Shown here in pieces: positions 1 through 10,129 of a stretch of DNA of 64,000 bases. The DNA is from Platycnemis pennipes. Lineage: Eukaryota > Arthropoda > Insecta > Odonata > Platycnemididae. Made by a program: the position numbers and the translations under genes. Position 1 is the first letter of the stretch; the number at the start of each line of letters is the position of its first letter. Where the stretch lies: NCBI GenBank assembly GCA_933228895.1, contig OW121848.1, forward strand, positions 156,938,688 through 157,002,687, written 5' to 3'. Below the pieces are notes generated by a model. That model had not been told where the DNA came from. It did no database searches and was given only the letters and a program-made list of their open reading frames with translations.

Positions 1-266
1 CGCAACCACCTCCATTGGCAAAGTCACATTTATGACCCCCTTTGTGATTTGGTAAAAGAGCTTCGCGGTCTCAGCTGTAATTGGACGAAGTGGATGACGT
101 AGTAATCCTTGGCATGCCCACTTTTCCGAAAGGGTTAAAAAACATCAGTTTTTCGCCGCTTATAACTCGAGAAATAATTGACGGATCGAAAACTGGAAAA
201 TGCGGTTCTTATTATTTTACAAACTCTATCAGATTCGGCAATAAAAAATATGGTAAACGACCCCAT
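1..266 (-). mobile_element. Inverted-repeat element, family A, truncated by window edge
   Basis: Reverse-strand copy of a roughly 535-bp non-coding element that occurs five times in the window. Its outer end is the terminal repeat ending in CCCCAT at 261-266. Reading leftwards, it follows the full copies at 43.2 and 60.2 kb base for base with scattered substitutions: the Gln/Ile-rich AT segment, the 'cggcgaaaaactgatg' block and the 'tcgtccaatcac' block. It stops only because the window begins. The open frame across 81-287 is a by-product of the repeat and I do not regard it as a gene. I see no transposase, so it is a non-autonomous element. Confidence 0.8.
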
Positions 267-1559
267 GTAAATTGTTTCCCTGATTAATTTAGGGAAATAG
301 CGCCATATAAGACATCAACAAGGAAGACTCCCGAAAGCTTGCCGGTATCACAAAACTCTGTTTCGGTGCACTTCTGATATTTTGGATGGAGTCAAATGCG
401 GATATGCATTCCGAATGTCAAAGAAGATACCCTGATAAGAAGCGAAGAGAAAAAATGAGGTGACGGGACACAGTGTCATTCATTTTCAATAGATGTGGAT
501 TTGAAGGAGAAGAATAAACAATGAGAAATATTATAGAGGGGAGCAAGCTAGTCAAAAATCTTCTTATATTCTCATCCTTGCAATGACTCTCATCAAAAGT
601 CCTTTTCTGTAAGTTACTCGGCTTTCCAGGCAACAGAACTCTTTTAGAACTCCTCAAGTTTTGTTTTTCTATCTGAACGTTGGTTTTTGCCTCTTGTCTC
701 CCGCTACATACCAACATCTTAGCCTTCTCCTTATTGCTCTTCAGCAGACAAATGGTCATTGTCCTTTCCATGGTTATTATCACTTTTTAAGCGCTAATTA
801 TGTTATCAGAAAATTTTCAAGCACTCGGGTACAACGGCCAGCAGCTGGTCCACTTGGCCGCAAAGAATGCTGAATGTCGTCTGCCGGCTGCTTTTCCCCT
901 GATCCTCATTCCGTTCTGTTCCTCCTGACACTGAACTGTCACCTGAACCGTGTAGTGCTACAAACGAGACCTTAGTAAACAGTGGCCAGAGAACGAGCGG
1001 AGTTATTGATATTTCTCGGACACATCCATTAATTAATATCAAGCCAAAGTCACACAGGGTGGAAGGTCACTGAATAACGAGGCAGTAAATATTAAAGAAA
1101 AATTGAAAATGACGCGGGGAAGGCATTTCAATGGATGGTGCCTGCGAGGGCCACTTTATCGGAGGGGTGAGTTTGTTACCATCGTGATCAGCTACTTTCT
1201 TAGCAACCAACGCGACGGCGTGATGATGGAGATAGGGATTTATCGAGAGCACATTTGATCTTGCTCAGGTGGAAAGTTGTTAGCTCCCACATTGCGAATC
1301 TGTTCTTTTAACTCCGGCATCGTGTAGGGCGGCAGAGTTATTGCCAATATGGGTGCGTTTGCCACTGCTTGCAGGAGAAATACAGTGGCCTTGGATTTTT
1401 AAAAGGGAAATTTCGTAAAATAAATATGATCCTCGCAAAAAAATATGCTCAAAGACTTTGTAATACCGTAAATTTTATCTACTTGAAATATTTTCTGCCG
1501 ACATTCTCCCCTTTTGGTTTTAAATTGTGAAGTTTAGAGTAGAATATAATTACTTATCC
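267..1559. other. Unassigned sequence
   Basis: I see no recognisable gene or repeat here. Short open frames on both strands (for example 418-783 minus and 806-1042 minus) lack any family resemblance and have no supporting context. Confidence 0.5.
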
Positions 1560-1655
1560 CTTCTATGCATGATATGCAATACATATTCGGTGTGAGCTCA
1601 CCCCATGCCACACACCTTTATGACGGCCTGCAGGGTATTTTGTACATGTAGACTG
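1560..1655 (+). mobile_element. LINE family B, 3' end fragment
   Basis: About 95 bp matching the 3' end of the common non-LTR element of this window: a 'catgatatg' block, then 'tgccacacacc', then 'cagggtatt' and a degenerate GTAGA tail. The order and spacing are the same as at 62.69-62.76 kb (plus) and, in reverse, at 6.17-6.25 and 24.6-24.7 kb. There is no coding part. A 5'-truncated insertion of this kind is typical of target-primed reverse transcription. Confidence 0.7.
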
Positions 1656-2447
1656 GTAATAAAGAAAAAAGCAGGAAAATTTCAATCATAAAAAATAATA
1701 ATAAAATGTTCATATCATATGTTAAAAATATATGAGCAAGATCTCTGCTCATAAAATTAAGAATTGTACTAGACGGACTATATGGGTGGGTCGTTGAAGA
1801 GACCTTGGGAATATTTCTTGAGTCAGTGCTTCCACTAGCTTTTGCCGTTCCGGAAACCTTTGTGTGTCTCGAGGACCGAGACCATAAATAAGCGTGCACT
1901 CCACGAGTTTCCTCCTCCTTATTTCCTCCCGTCGACAAGACCACCCTTACCATCCACCTCCATCCTAATCGGAAACTCAAATTCCGCCTTGGTGTTCTTT
2001 TTTCCGTTCTCACAGCGTAAATTTCGGATTTCGGGGGCACGTTCCTGCTCCGCAGTCTTTTATTGCCAAGATTCCAAACTGGAATAGGATAAAGATTTAA
2101 TGCGGGATACTCAAGGTATCGTATAAAGTCATAAATAGAATCCTATCTTCCTCAGCGACCGCATCCTCACGTAAAACTCTGAATCCGTACTTTTTTTTTA
2201 AAAGTGGCGATGTGTCAAAAGCTGTTATAAATTTTTTTGTACAAAAGTAGGCACGATACATGCTACTCTGCCAGGTGAAGCCAGACAGTCTGGCAACTCC
2301 ACTTTAAAAGAATTGACACGTAGTTTACTAGTTATGCTATTGAGTTAACAGCTATTAGAAACACCAATAACACGATATTATCCTTCGTCTATTTTTTATT
2401 CACAAAAGAAAAATTGTTATCAGGCTGTAAACAAATGAATCCATTGA
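1656..2447. other. Unassigned sequence
   Basis: No recognisable feature. The 140-codon minus-strand frame at 1618-2040 overlaps the LINE tail and shows no known family signature, so I leave it out as a gene. Confidence 0.45.
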
Positions 2448-3195
2448 TACATCAACATGTACGCGATACCCTTCAAGCCAACGCGAGGGTGTGTGGCAGG
2501 GGGTGAAAATCACCAAACATGCACTATTGACATGCAACTAGGCTATAGTACATGGAAACATGCTAAATAATAGGGTCACGTGCAGTAACATGGTTAATAT
2601 CTACATAGTAATAAAGGGATTGGTTGTTAATACATGCATCATGCACTATAGACTACTCTAAAATATTTCCCCTACCTATCCCCTTGCTATACTGCCTATT
2701 GTGTCCTCTTATTGTACGGGGGAAAATGACATTTTGAATCTATCAGTACGACAATCTATCTCTCTTATCTTATTTATCTGGTCGAATCTAGCATAATACG
2801 CTGGTGTTTATGTGCCTAACATGTTCAGTAAAGCTATCCGATTGAAATTTCTCTAATAGATTCAATCTGTAATTTAACCTACGCTCTAATAATGATTCCC
2901 ACCCTAATTCTTTTATTAATTCTGAAACGCTACTCAACCTATCGTAACACCTTTTAACGAACCTAGCTGCTCTACGCTGCACACTGTCTAGTTCTCTGAT
3001 CAAACCTAATTAATTCGGATCCCATACACAGGCTGCATACTCAAGATGAGGCCTAACTAGAGAAAAGTAACATCCCTCTTTTGTCTTCTCATCACCTTTC
3101 CCAAGTACCCTTTTTATAAATACTAGTTTTCTCTTCGCCCGGCTGCATATTTCCCGGATGTCTTCCCCACGATAAATCTTTAGTGATTGTTTTGC
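2448..3195 (-). mobile_element. LINE family B, 5'-truncated copy with RT C-terminus
   Basis: A non-LTR retrotransposon lying on the minus strand. Its 3' tail is at about 2448-2475 (CATCAACATGTACG, a decayed CATCTA hexamer run). It is followed by the shared 3' UTR block (GTGTGTGGCAGGGGGTGA at 2489-2506) and then by the C-terminal part of a reverse transcriptase. The frame at 2788-3003 reads IRELDSVQRRAARFVKRCYD and continues through a WESL motif to LNLLEKF. This is the region after the polymerase fingers and palm in Jockey/CR1-type elements. An upstream in-frame stop near 3004-3012 and frame loss beyond it show that the copy is dead. Homology to the copies at 15.2 and 22.0 kb fades near 3190. 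Confidence 0.85.
2788..3003 (-). pseudogene. Non-LTR reverse transcriptase, C-terminal fragment
   Basis: A 71-codon remnant of the RT C-terminus (ELDSVQRRAARFVKRCYD, then GWESL, then RLNYRLNLLEKF). It aligns by eye with the fragments at 22.87-23.21 kb and 24.83-25.27 kb. The N-terminal endonuclease and the polymerase active site (YADD-type) are absent because the element is 5'-truncated. It is inactive. Confidence 0.8.
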
Positions 3196-4660
3196 GCTTG
3201 CGTAGCGTTTTAAAATATCTGCGATAGATTTAATCTGCTTGAAATTCTGTCGTGTTTACTGAAGGATATGCAAACAATCATAGAGAGAGTAAATGCTTAC
3301 TCTATGATGCAGTTTATCGCAGTGGACGCTAAATTTAATCGTCCAGTTAGGATGCTCTCGTCCAAGTAGAGCTCAAGAGAAGAAAGAAAGGGAAGCTTAA
3401 GATTGACCGTTCGTTCAATTCGCCTTCTCTCTCTCCCGAAATCCGTCACGTCTCACCACCATCCGTCATCAATCTTATTACACTCCTTCATGTAGTTCAC
3501 GTCACTTTGCTATTTATGTCCCCTTTTCACTTCCAGTTCGCATGGATAGGAATACATGTTTATGTAAAGGTGACTCATTCTTTGACGCTATCATAGCCTT
3601 CGAAGCGCCCATGTGGTTACATGGTTGATTCAGGCGTGATGGCGAAGTCATTGAATCAAAATTATTATTTTAGGCTTTTATAGCATTTCCACGTCAAACT
3701 ATTCAGCAAAGATCCGCAACGAGAGAAGACAAAGTAGCTGAATGGGAGCGAAATAATAGGTGATTGAAATGGATGCGAAGCATGCAGGGGGTATATGGCG
3801 AATGAGATATCTTAGACCTCACCGTTATCCGCGAAACGCTGATGATTTCGGAGAGTAGTTTTGAGAAGATGAAGAAGATCATCAAGGGATGCAGAGGACA
3901 TTCATTCTATACTCCGGTATCACGATATTCCCTTACCATCGCTAATAACGGAGGCGCATTGTGACGCCGGCCTGCTTTCTCCATGCTCGGAAATTACTCC
4001 GAAAATCCTCTCCAATGCGCCTTTCATCCTCAGCACGCGAGAGGCAGAATTCCGCGAGACGTATAATCGTCCTCCGCTCTCGTTTCCGCGAACTCAATCC
4101 CCTCCCGTGATGCTGAGAGGCGAACGCGAAGCCTCCTGTGACCGATGGAAATCAGGGAATGACAAGGAACGCCAAAGACTACACCAAACCAGCTGCATAG
4201 ATACGTATATCAGTTCCATAATATAAAATGATAAGCAAAAAACCAGTGCGCGAAAGTGCAACGCACGATTATTTGAAGTTGCACGAACTTGGTTAATCAT
4301 AATTAATATCGTCTATCCGTATAGTATGGGATCGAAAGCGTCGAAACCATAGGGTATTTAGGTGTAACAATCACTATCAATCAATAAATATATCTAATAA
4401 TGGCCAGTTGTTCCCCTTCCACTCCCCCCTTCCTAGATATCTTGTGGTTGCACTCCAATACTAATCAGTGGAAGGGCCTCCCTACTCCCCCCCCCCTATG
4501 GGTGTCTGACCTTCGGGTAATCTCTCCTCACCATTCCACCCACTGGGGCCCAACCCTCAGCTAGGTTTTTGAGTACTTCTTCCTCCCTGAATTTGGCCTA
4601 TCCTCTCTCCCTTTTCCCGCACCCAAATGAACTGATATATACATCCATACAATCTAAAAG
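3196..4660. other. Unassigned sequence
   Basis: No gene or known repeat recognised. The interval 4425-4620 is pyrimidine-rich and contains short C runs. The minus-strand frame at 4094-4300 is unsupported. Confidence 0.45.
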
Positions 4661-5061
4661 TCTGTGCACTTGTACCTGAAGATGCTGTAGTGTAAGAAAC
4701 GTCTTAAGCATATATTTTAACCTGTGAAACACTCCAGTTTTCACTTTCACTTTTTTCTTCGCAAATTCTATTTTCCATTATGGATTTCCACAAAGTCTAA
4801 AAAACCTTTGTACTTATACCTGAAGATGCTGCAGTGTAGCGAAATATCTAAAGTACTTTTATCCCCTGTGGAACAATTAAGTATTCTTTAAAATTTCCTT
4901 TTTCATTATGGATTTCCACAAAGTCTAAAAACCTTTGTACTTGTACCTGAAGATGCTGAAATGTAGCGAAACGTCAAATAAAAGTATATTTTTTACCCAG
5001 AGGAACGCTAGAGCTTTCTTCAAGATTTCCTTTCTCATGATGGAATTCCACAAAATCCCGG
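4661..5061 (+). repeat. Tandem array, three units, hammerhead-like motif
   Basis: Three direct repeats. Each has 'cctgaagatgctg' (starting at 4675, 4819 and 4946), then a short interval, then GAAAC or a variant (gaaacgtc at 4695-4702 and 4968-4975, gaaatatc in the middle unit). Each is followed by an AT-rich tail and the block 'ggatttccacaaagtct' (4782 and 4910, with a diverged third at 5041). The unit spacing is 144 and 127 bp. CTGAAGA plus a small stem (GCT...AGC) plus GAAACGTC resembles a hammerhead ribozyme core with one unpaired base added before the stem. Tandem repetition of such motifs is known in Penelope-like elements and retrozymes. Whether this array folds or cleaves is not shown. 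Confidence 0.65.
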
Positions 5062-6060
5062 CCTCAGCAATACACGTCTCCAGATTTTTAAACTACCTAC
5101 TTGGAACTTACCTTGCTGTATTAGGTGTCTCAGAAACACGTCGTCGCAAAATCATTGGCTTGGAATGGATCTTCATATTTTAACTGCAAAAAAAGGGCAA
5201 ATTTTCGAAAGTTATGTTGGTTCACATTCATGAAAGATTGAGAATAAAAGATACTTTGCCAAAAGTTGGGATACAAGCATAATATACAGGCTCAAAGTGA
5301 GAAACGTCCCAAGGGAACGGTACTTTGAATTAACCGAAGTTAATCCTCCACCTGGTACCAACAAAAATGTCTGCCTCCTAATGGCAGCAGATAAAGGCTT
5401 TTCTTTTAGTTGACGAAGAATTATACTTCATTCAGGGAGATAATCAGTGAATAGTCTGGAGAAAAGTATTTTTGGCTGTTGACGTTACCTCTATATAAGA
5501 GCCCGAAGTGAAATATTGCCGCGAGAATGTTGCCAGAGCTCTTATTCTTCGTGTGACCCGGCGATAATGATAAATGTTCTTTCGGAATAAAGTCGTTGAA
5601 TCGCAATCGAAGTGATAGATATCGTTGAGCGGCCGTAGCTTGAACGTTGGAGAGCATTTCCCCATAAGGCTAACATAGCAGTTTACATGAGTCGTTATTG
5701 TATCGTGGTCGTTGAGCTAATGCGAATTCTCCCGCGAAATGCTCCTTCTCGCGCATGCGCATCGATATATCTAGCCCACGGATGATAATGGAGGACCCAA
5801 GTACCTAAGGGTGGTATTCCAACGGATTCATGGTCAGAAAACTCGTCCTGAGGGGCGTAGAATTCCAAGCACTTGCCGTAGAATGATCGTCCATAATAGC
5901 TAGTCACTACGAAAGACAAAACTAGTCGAGGAGCTCGTGAACAACCAAGACCGAGGAAAAGGCTGTACCGCGCACAACTGCGGTAGCTGTAAAATTGAAG
6001 TTTATCCCACAATATAAATGCAGCAGGGCTCAAGTCCAGGATATGCCTAGTAGCAGGAGA
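5062..6060. other. Unassigned sequence
   Basis: No recognisable gene. The overlapping minus-strand frames at 5421-5665 and 5695-6144 show no family signature, and the latter runs into a LINE tail. Confidence 0.4.
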
Positions 6061-6061
6061 A

Positions 6062-6145
6062 GACTGGTTGTTTGTCAATAGTGCATGGTTGGTGATCTTA
6101 ACCTCCCCCACACTCTCCCGATGGCTTACAGGGTGTGCAGTCATC
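6062..6145 (+). mobile_element. LINE family B, diverged 3' end fragment
   Basis: The order 'gtgcatggttggtgat', 'cccccacact', 'ggcttacagggt' reproduces the plus-strand LINE tail at 23.31-23.37 kb with many substitutions. It has no coding part and looks like an old, strongly 5'-truncated insertion. Confidence 0.55.
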
Positions 6146-6173
6146 GATACCTTCGGAAAACCATTGCACTACT

Positions 6174-7065
6174 TCATCTACATCTACATAATACCCCGCA
6201 AGCCACCATAAAGATGTGTGGCAGGGGTTGAATTCTCACCAAACATGCACTACATATCATGCATAAAAAGGATTAGTATTTATATACAATTCTAATCTTC
6301 ACTATTTAAAAAAAAATTAAAAAATAGCAAATCAAACATGCAAAAAAACATGCTGTAAGTTGGGTTAGCTTTAAGTGCTCATGCCAACATGCAGCTACCA
6401 ATGTTATCCATTGCAAAACTCGTATTGAATATATTTACCGTTATTCATATCCCCAATGGGGTCGTTTACCATATTTTTTTATTGCCGAATCTGATAGAGT
6501 TTGTAAAATAAAAGGACCCGTATTTTTCCGTTTTCTGATCCGACAATTATTTCTCGAGTTATAAGCGGCGAAAAACTGATGTTTTTAACCCTTTCGGAAA
6601 AGTGGGTGTGGTGCAACCTCTGACGTATATCGACTTCGTCCAATCACAACTGAGCCCGCGAAGCTACTTCGCCTTATCGCAAAGGGGGGGACACAGCTGA
6701 CTCGGCCAATGGGAGCGATTTCGACAGCATCTTTGCGATCAGACCTTCCGAGAACCCCCCTCCACTCCCTTCCCCCTCCCCTGAAATCAGTCAAGGACGG
6801 GAGGAAAATGACGTCAATGTTATCACAGCAGCATTTTCGGTGGGCGTCACCTTTTGCTTATTTTAATTTTTGATTTATGAGTGAATGGTTGTGGTTAGAA
6901 GATTAATTTTTTCACTAAAATTCGTTTTTCGTTTCCATCTAACGATTTCGTGTACAAAATTGCGATTTAGGTTCCGAGTAAACGCCCCCATTGTACGAGG
7001 AAAAACGACATTTTGAATCTGTCAGTTTGGCAATCAATTTCTCTAAATTTGTGATTATGGTCCTA
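6174..7065 (-). mobile_element. LINE family B, interrupted by a family A element
   Basis: Minus-strand LINE with its 3' tail at 6174-6190 (CATCTACATCTACATAATAC) and the 3' UTR up to 6455. The LINE resumes at about 6992 with 'gtacgagg' and 'gacattttgaatctgtcag'. In the uninterrupted copy at 24.6-25.4 kb the two halves are directly joined ('cctaatagtacgagg' at 24877-24891). This shows that the 536-bp element at 6456-6991 was inserted later. Only 3' UTR and the last few codons are present. Confidence 0.85.
6456..6991 (+). mobile_element. Inverted-repeat element, family A, full length
   Basis: 536 bp, bounded by a 14-bp terminal inverted repeat. The left end is ATGGGGTCGTTTAC and the right end, reversed, is ATGGGGGCGTTTAC, so there is one mismatch. 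It is non-coding and AT-rich at both ends with a GC-richer middle. It sits inside a LINE whose empty site is visible elsewhere in the window, so the ends are well defined. I cannot resolve a clear target-site duplication, so the superfamily is undetermined. It belongs to the miniature inverted-repeat transposable element class. Confidence 0.85.
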
Positions 7066-7610
7066 ATGGCAATTAGTAAACTCTATGTGTTTTCATTATA
7101 TTTGATACTTCATCTACATCTACGTAATACTCTGGGAGCCACTTCAAGGGTGTGTGGCAGGGGGTTGAGATCACCAAACATGCCACTATTGACATGCAAA
7201 TTAAGAGCTACAAAATGATACTACCACACAATAACAAGTTGGGCATAGGATTCACGTGCAACTAGATGCTAAGTGTCTAGAAAGTTACGAAGTGATTACT
7301 GGTTAGAAAGATTTTCACTAAATATATTTATCTGCATTTCCCCAGCATGCAAAAGCAATATCAAAGCATGCTTCATGCACAAAAGGCTACTCCAACAATT
7401 TTTTGTACCTACCTAGCCATTTACTATGCTTCCTATTGTGTTCTCTTATAGTACAAGGGAAAAATGATATTTTAAAATAATATCTCCACGGGGAGCTTCG
7501 ATCCTGGAGCCTTACGCTCTTACATATGCAGCCAGTTACCTTACCCCTAATCTATTACTACTTACTACTTACTACTTTCAGTGAATCATATAATGATAGG
7601 CAGAAAACAC
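7066..7610 (-). mobile_element. Composite repeat: LINE tail plus tRNA-like SINE segment, copy 1
   Basis: It starts with 'aattagtaaactctatg', then a CATCTACATCTACG tail at about 7109-7122, then family B LINE 3' UTR to about 7475. It ends with a minus-strand tRNA-like block (7487-7545) whose reverse reads as a B-box-like GATCGAAGC. Then come a TTACTAC run (7556-7577) and 'agtgaatcatataatg'. The same order recurs at 8108-8365 with most of the LINE part deleted. The unit is therefore a repeated composite and not an accidental neighbourhood. Confidence 0.6.
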
Positions 7611-8107
7611 TAGATAGGAGAAATACCGAGAATTATTCGTAACCGGCGTTGCTTTCAAGTCAGTCAAAAAATCAATGACTGCTAATTGTGTGGCTTAATA
7701 AATTGTATCCGACTGAAATATTCTTGAGGATTTTCTTTCTAGCCGTAGGAACCAATGCGATGCTAGGCGACGTTATCTCTACAATGGAAGTGGGGAGGAG
7801 GGGGGGGGATGCCGTGCACGATGCTGCACTAAATTCTGAGAAAAAAATTAATTTAAATTGAATGATCCACAACCAAATTGAGTTAAAGGCAAGTTCTTTA
7901 AAACTGACACCACCAACATCAATAAGATAGAAGAATATAATAGGACTCACCTGAGAAACAAACTAAAATCAACTGATTTCAAACTAATTCAACTGGTGGC
8001 AAAGAGCAAAACAGATATTTGAATATTTAGAACCATAAAAACGTAGGTTTCGCTCAGAAATAATAGACTTACAGCCTAAAGATAATAGGAAAACCGTTGG
8101 TCTACTT
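7611..8107. other. Unassigned sequence
   Basis: Single-copy-looking AT-rich interval between the two composite repeats. The 92-codon minus frame at 7672-7950 has no recognisable family. A G run lies at 7801-7808. Confidence 0.4.
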
Positions 8108-8365
8108 CATGGCGATTGGTAAACTCTATTTGCTTTCATTATATTTGATACTTAACCTACATCTACGTAATACCTTGTTGCATTTTGTGCTGCCTTTTGT
8201 GTTCTCTTACGGTACGCGGATGGCATTTTAAAATGTCCACGCGGAGCCTCGATCCAGGACCCTGACGCTATTACATATGCAGCCGAGTACCTTACCCCCA
8301 GTCAACGTCTTTCTTTCTTCTCTTTCAGTGAAACATATAATGTAAGGCAGCAAACACCAGACCCC
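8108..8365 (-). mobile_element. Composite repeat, copy 2, internally deleted
   Basis: 'cgattggtaaactctat' and the TAC-rich LINE tail (8157-8174) match 7066-7127. The sequence then jumps to 'gtgttctctta' and the minus-strand tRNA-like block (8228-8300; the reverse carries GATCGAGGC, a good B-box match), and ends in 'agtgaaacatataatg'. Compared with copy 1, about 290 bp of LINE 3' UTR are missing. Confidence 0.6.
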
Positions 8366-9250
8366 CTTTTTTCCGTAAAGCCTTCTCGGGTTTCCCTCGG
8401 GTTAAATATTTATATAACACCAACGTTTCAACGGACGACTCGTCCATCGTCTTCAGGGTGAGAGAGTAAATTAAAGCGATTGAGACGTATCTATAAACAG
8501 TTGCAATAATCGGGTTACTCCTGAATGACCGGAAGGACCTTCAAAATTTGGATAAAGAGGAGTTCTATCGTTTTTTATTTTATTCAAAATTGGATTCCAC
8601 GAATTGCTAAGTTTATAATCTGTTTCTCGATTAAAATTATTTTTATTCAGCCGTTTCTCAATAGCCTCCTTAGCAAGTCTGCCCCAGAAGTTGTTGGAAC
8701 GTCAGATTAATTTTGCGCTATCCTATTTTATCCTATGGTCCCGAGTGATACTATGTTCAGCCACAGCAGACTTATCAGGTTGTCCAAGCCTAAAATGCCT
8801 CCGATGCTCCTTAAGCCTGGTGGTTATCGTTCTACCAGTCTCCCCCACGTAGACTTGGCCACATTCGCAAGAGATCTGGTAGACACCAGGGGCCATTAGG
8901 CCCACGGGGTCCTTCACCTTAACTAGTTGGTCACTCAGTTTACTAATTGGTTTATGGACCGTATCTATGTTGTATCTCTTGAGAATTCTCGAGATCTTGG
9001 CAGAGGCTGTTGACAAATACGGCAAAACGGCCCTGGCTACAGGTTTCGGCTTTTTACCTTCTTCCGACCCATGAGCATTGAAGGTTCTTTTAATTGCCGA
9101 AGAGATGTGCCAGCCACTGTATCCATTTTTCCAGAATGTTGTCTTCAGATACTTCAACTCAGGAAGACTCTCGGTGTCAGCTATGGCCTTGTCATATTTT
9201 ACTACACCCCCTGATTTCCTTCCATTGGCATCGCCCTGGCCGGAAATCAC
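8366..9250 (-). mobile_element. Penelope-like retroelement, 5'-truncated
   Basis: Minus-strand element. It consists of an endonuclease frame (8723-9250), a 3' UTR, and a terminal block (8366-8456) with 'ccttctcgggtttccc' and a motif. Read on the minus strand, the motif is CTGAAGA, then a stem GATGGA/TCCGTT, then GAAACG (8424-8456). The same terminal grammar is seen in the palindromes at 24.3 and 62.3 kb. The reverse transcriptase part that should lie upstream (beyond 9250 on the plus strand) is missing; instead there is a SINE-like tRNA segment. Known Penelope-like elements carry an RT joined to a GIY-YIG endonuclease. Confidence 0.8.
8723..9250 (-). pseudogene. Penelope-like element GIY-YIG endonuclease, partial
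   Basis: A 175-codon open frame. Residues 122-124 (GVY) and 134-136 (YVG) form the GIY-YIG pair. They are followed by GETGR (R140), R145, EH (148-149) and AEH (164-166), in the order and spacing of the endonuclease of Penelope-like retroelements. C128 and C130 precede the YVG and fit the extra Cys/His set of this group. The first 110 residues correspond to the linker after the RT, including 'KNGYSGWHI' at 41-49. There is no RT, so it cannot mobilise itself. The frame is undamaged over 175 codons, which suggests a comparatively young insertion. The true start is lost by truncation. Confidence 0.85.
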
Positions 9251-9470
9251 TGGGTCCGAGTTCGAGTCCCGGTCAAGGCGAATGATTTTTTTCTCTGTGG
9301 AATATCTGCTATCCTAAAAATAGCGATTACACTTCTTTATATCTTCCTTATTCTCTGCGGTTTTTCACTTAGTGGGCTTCCGATGGCCACGACTGTATTA
9401 TATCCCATTAATTGTGTACTTGCGGGTTGTTTCCCACACATAGAGCCCACTTAGTTCACTTCACGTTGTG
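9225..9470 (+). mobile_element. tRNA-like SINE remnant
   Basis: Contains 'gagttcgagtcccggtcaag' at 9259-9278, a close match to a polymerase III B box (GTTCGAGTC). It lies in a tRNA-like context and is followed by a T run and an AT-rich body. No complete cloverleaf can be drawn and the A box is unclear, so I read it as a SINE head and not a working tRNA. Boundaries are approximate, and it abuts the truncated 5' side of the Penelope-like element. Confidence 0.4.
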
Positions 9471-10129
9471 ACTTGGCGAGACATTTACTGGGAAGATGAA
9501 TTGAAATTCAGTGAATTCAAAGAATGCTTCAGAACGTGGATGCAAGGCCTCAATTCCTTCCACACAATACGTCGCATCTTAGGCGACTCGGTCTTTTGTA
9601 ATGCTCTCGACGCGGTCCAGGTCTGCTCCGGAGATGGATTGAAGGAATCGGATCGACTCCCCGCTCGTAATTACTCTTCCCGTACTCATTCCCCTCCCCC
9701 CCCCCCCCCCCCGTGTAATCAGGGAGCCCCGGACAGAGCGCCGGCGGCGGCCTATTGTTCGGCCCTCCCACTGCCCACGACATCACCCTCGATCGCTCAC
9801 TGACACGACGAAGGGAGCAGAGGATAAATGTCAGCGCCACTTCTTTTTTTTATCCTTCTTCTCAAAACAAGAAGGGTTCCTGATCACCTTACCCCCCTCC
9901 CTTTCCCCCTTCCCAACTCTTCCAACCCCCGGACACCTCCGTTGGCGATCACCTTCTTGCGACGCCAAGACTTTTTTACTGCGGCGGCGGCGGGCGCGAA
10001 CCTGTCGCCTTTTAAACGCCAGCCTCGATGGCATTTCTCTTCCGTGAAGCCACCTCTTTCTTAAAGACATTCAGTGACCTTTTTAAGGAGCAGCGATGAT
10101 ACTGCTACAGTTTTTTCGTCGCCATAAAG
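9471..10129. other. GC-rich block with long C tract
   Basis: A GC-rich stretch in an AT-rich background with a C tract at 9697-9712 and CpG-rich codons around 9960-10030. Opposing open frames (9468-9803 plus, 9550-9840 minus, 9828-10064 plus, 9831-10070 minus) are probably products of base composition. No protein family is recognised. An unannotated exon or promoter cannot be excluded. Confidence 0.35.

Noticed and set aside
81..287. 68-codon frame at the window start as a gene
   Set aside because: It lies within a family A repeat whose other copies do not preserve the frame.
4661..5061. CRISPR-like array
   Set aside because: There are only three units of unequal spacing with similar, not unique, intervening sequence, in a eukaryotic context; a tandem retroelement repeat fits better.
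9697..9712. C tract as a biological signal
   Set aside because: Homopolymers here and at 60455-60471 are most simply slippage-prone tracts or assembly error.
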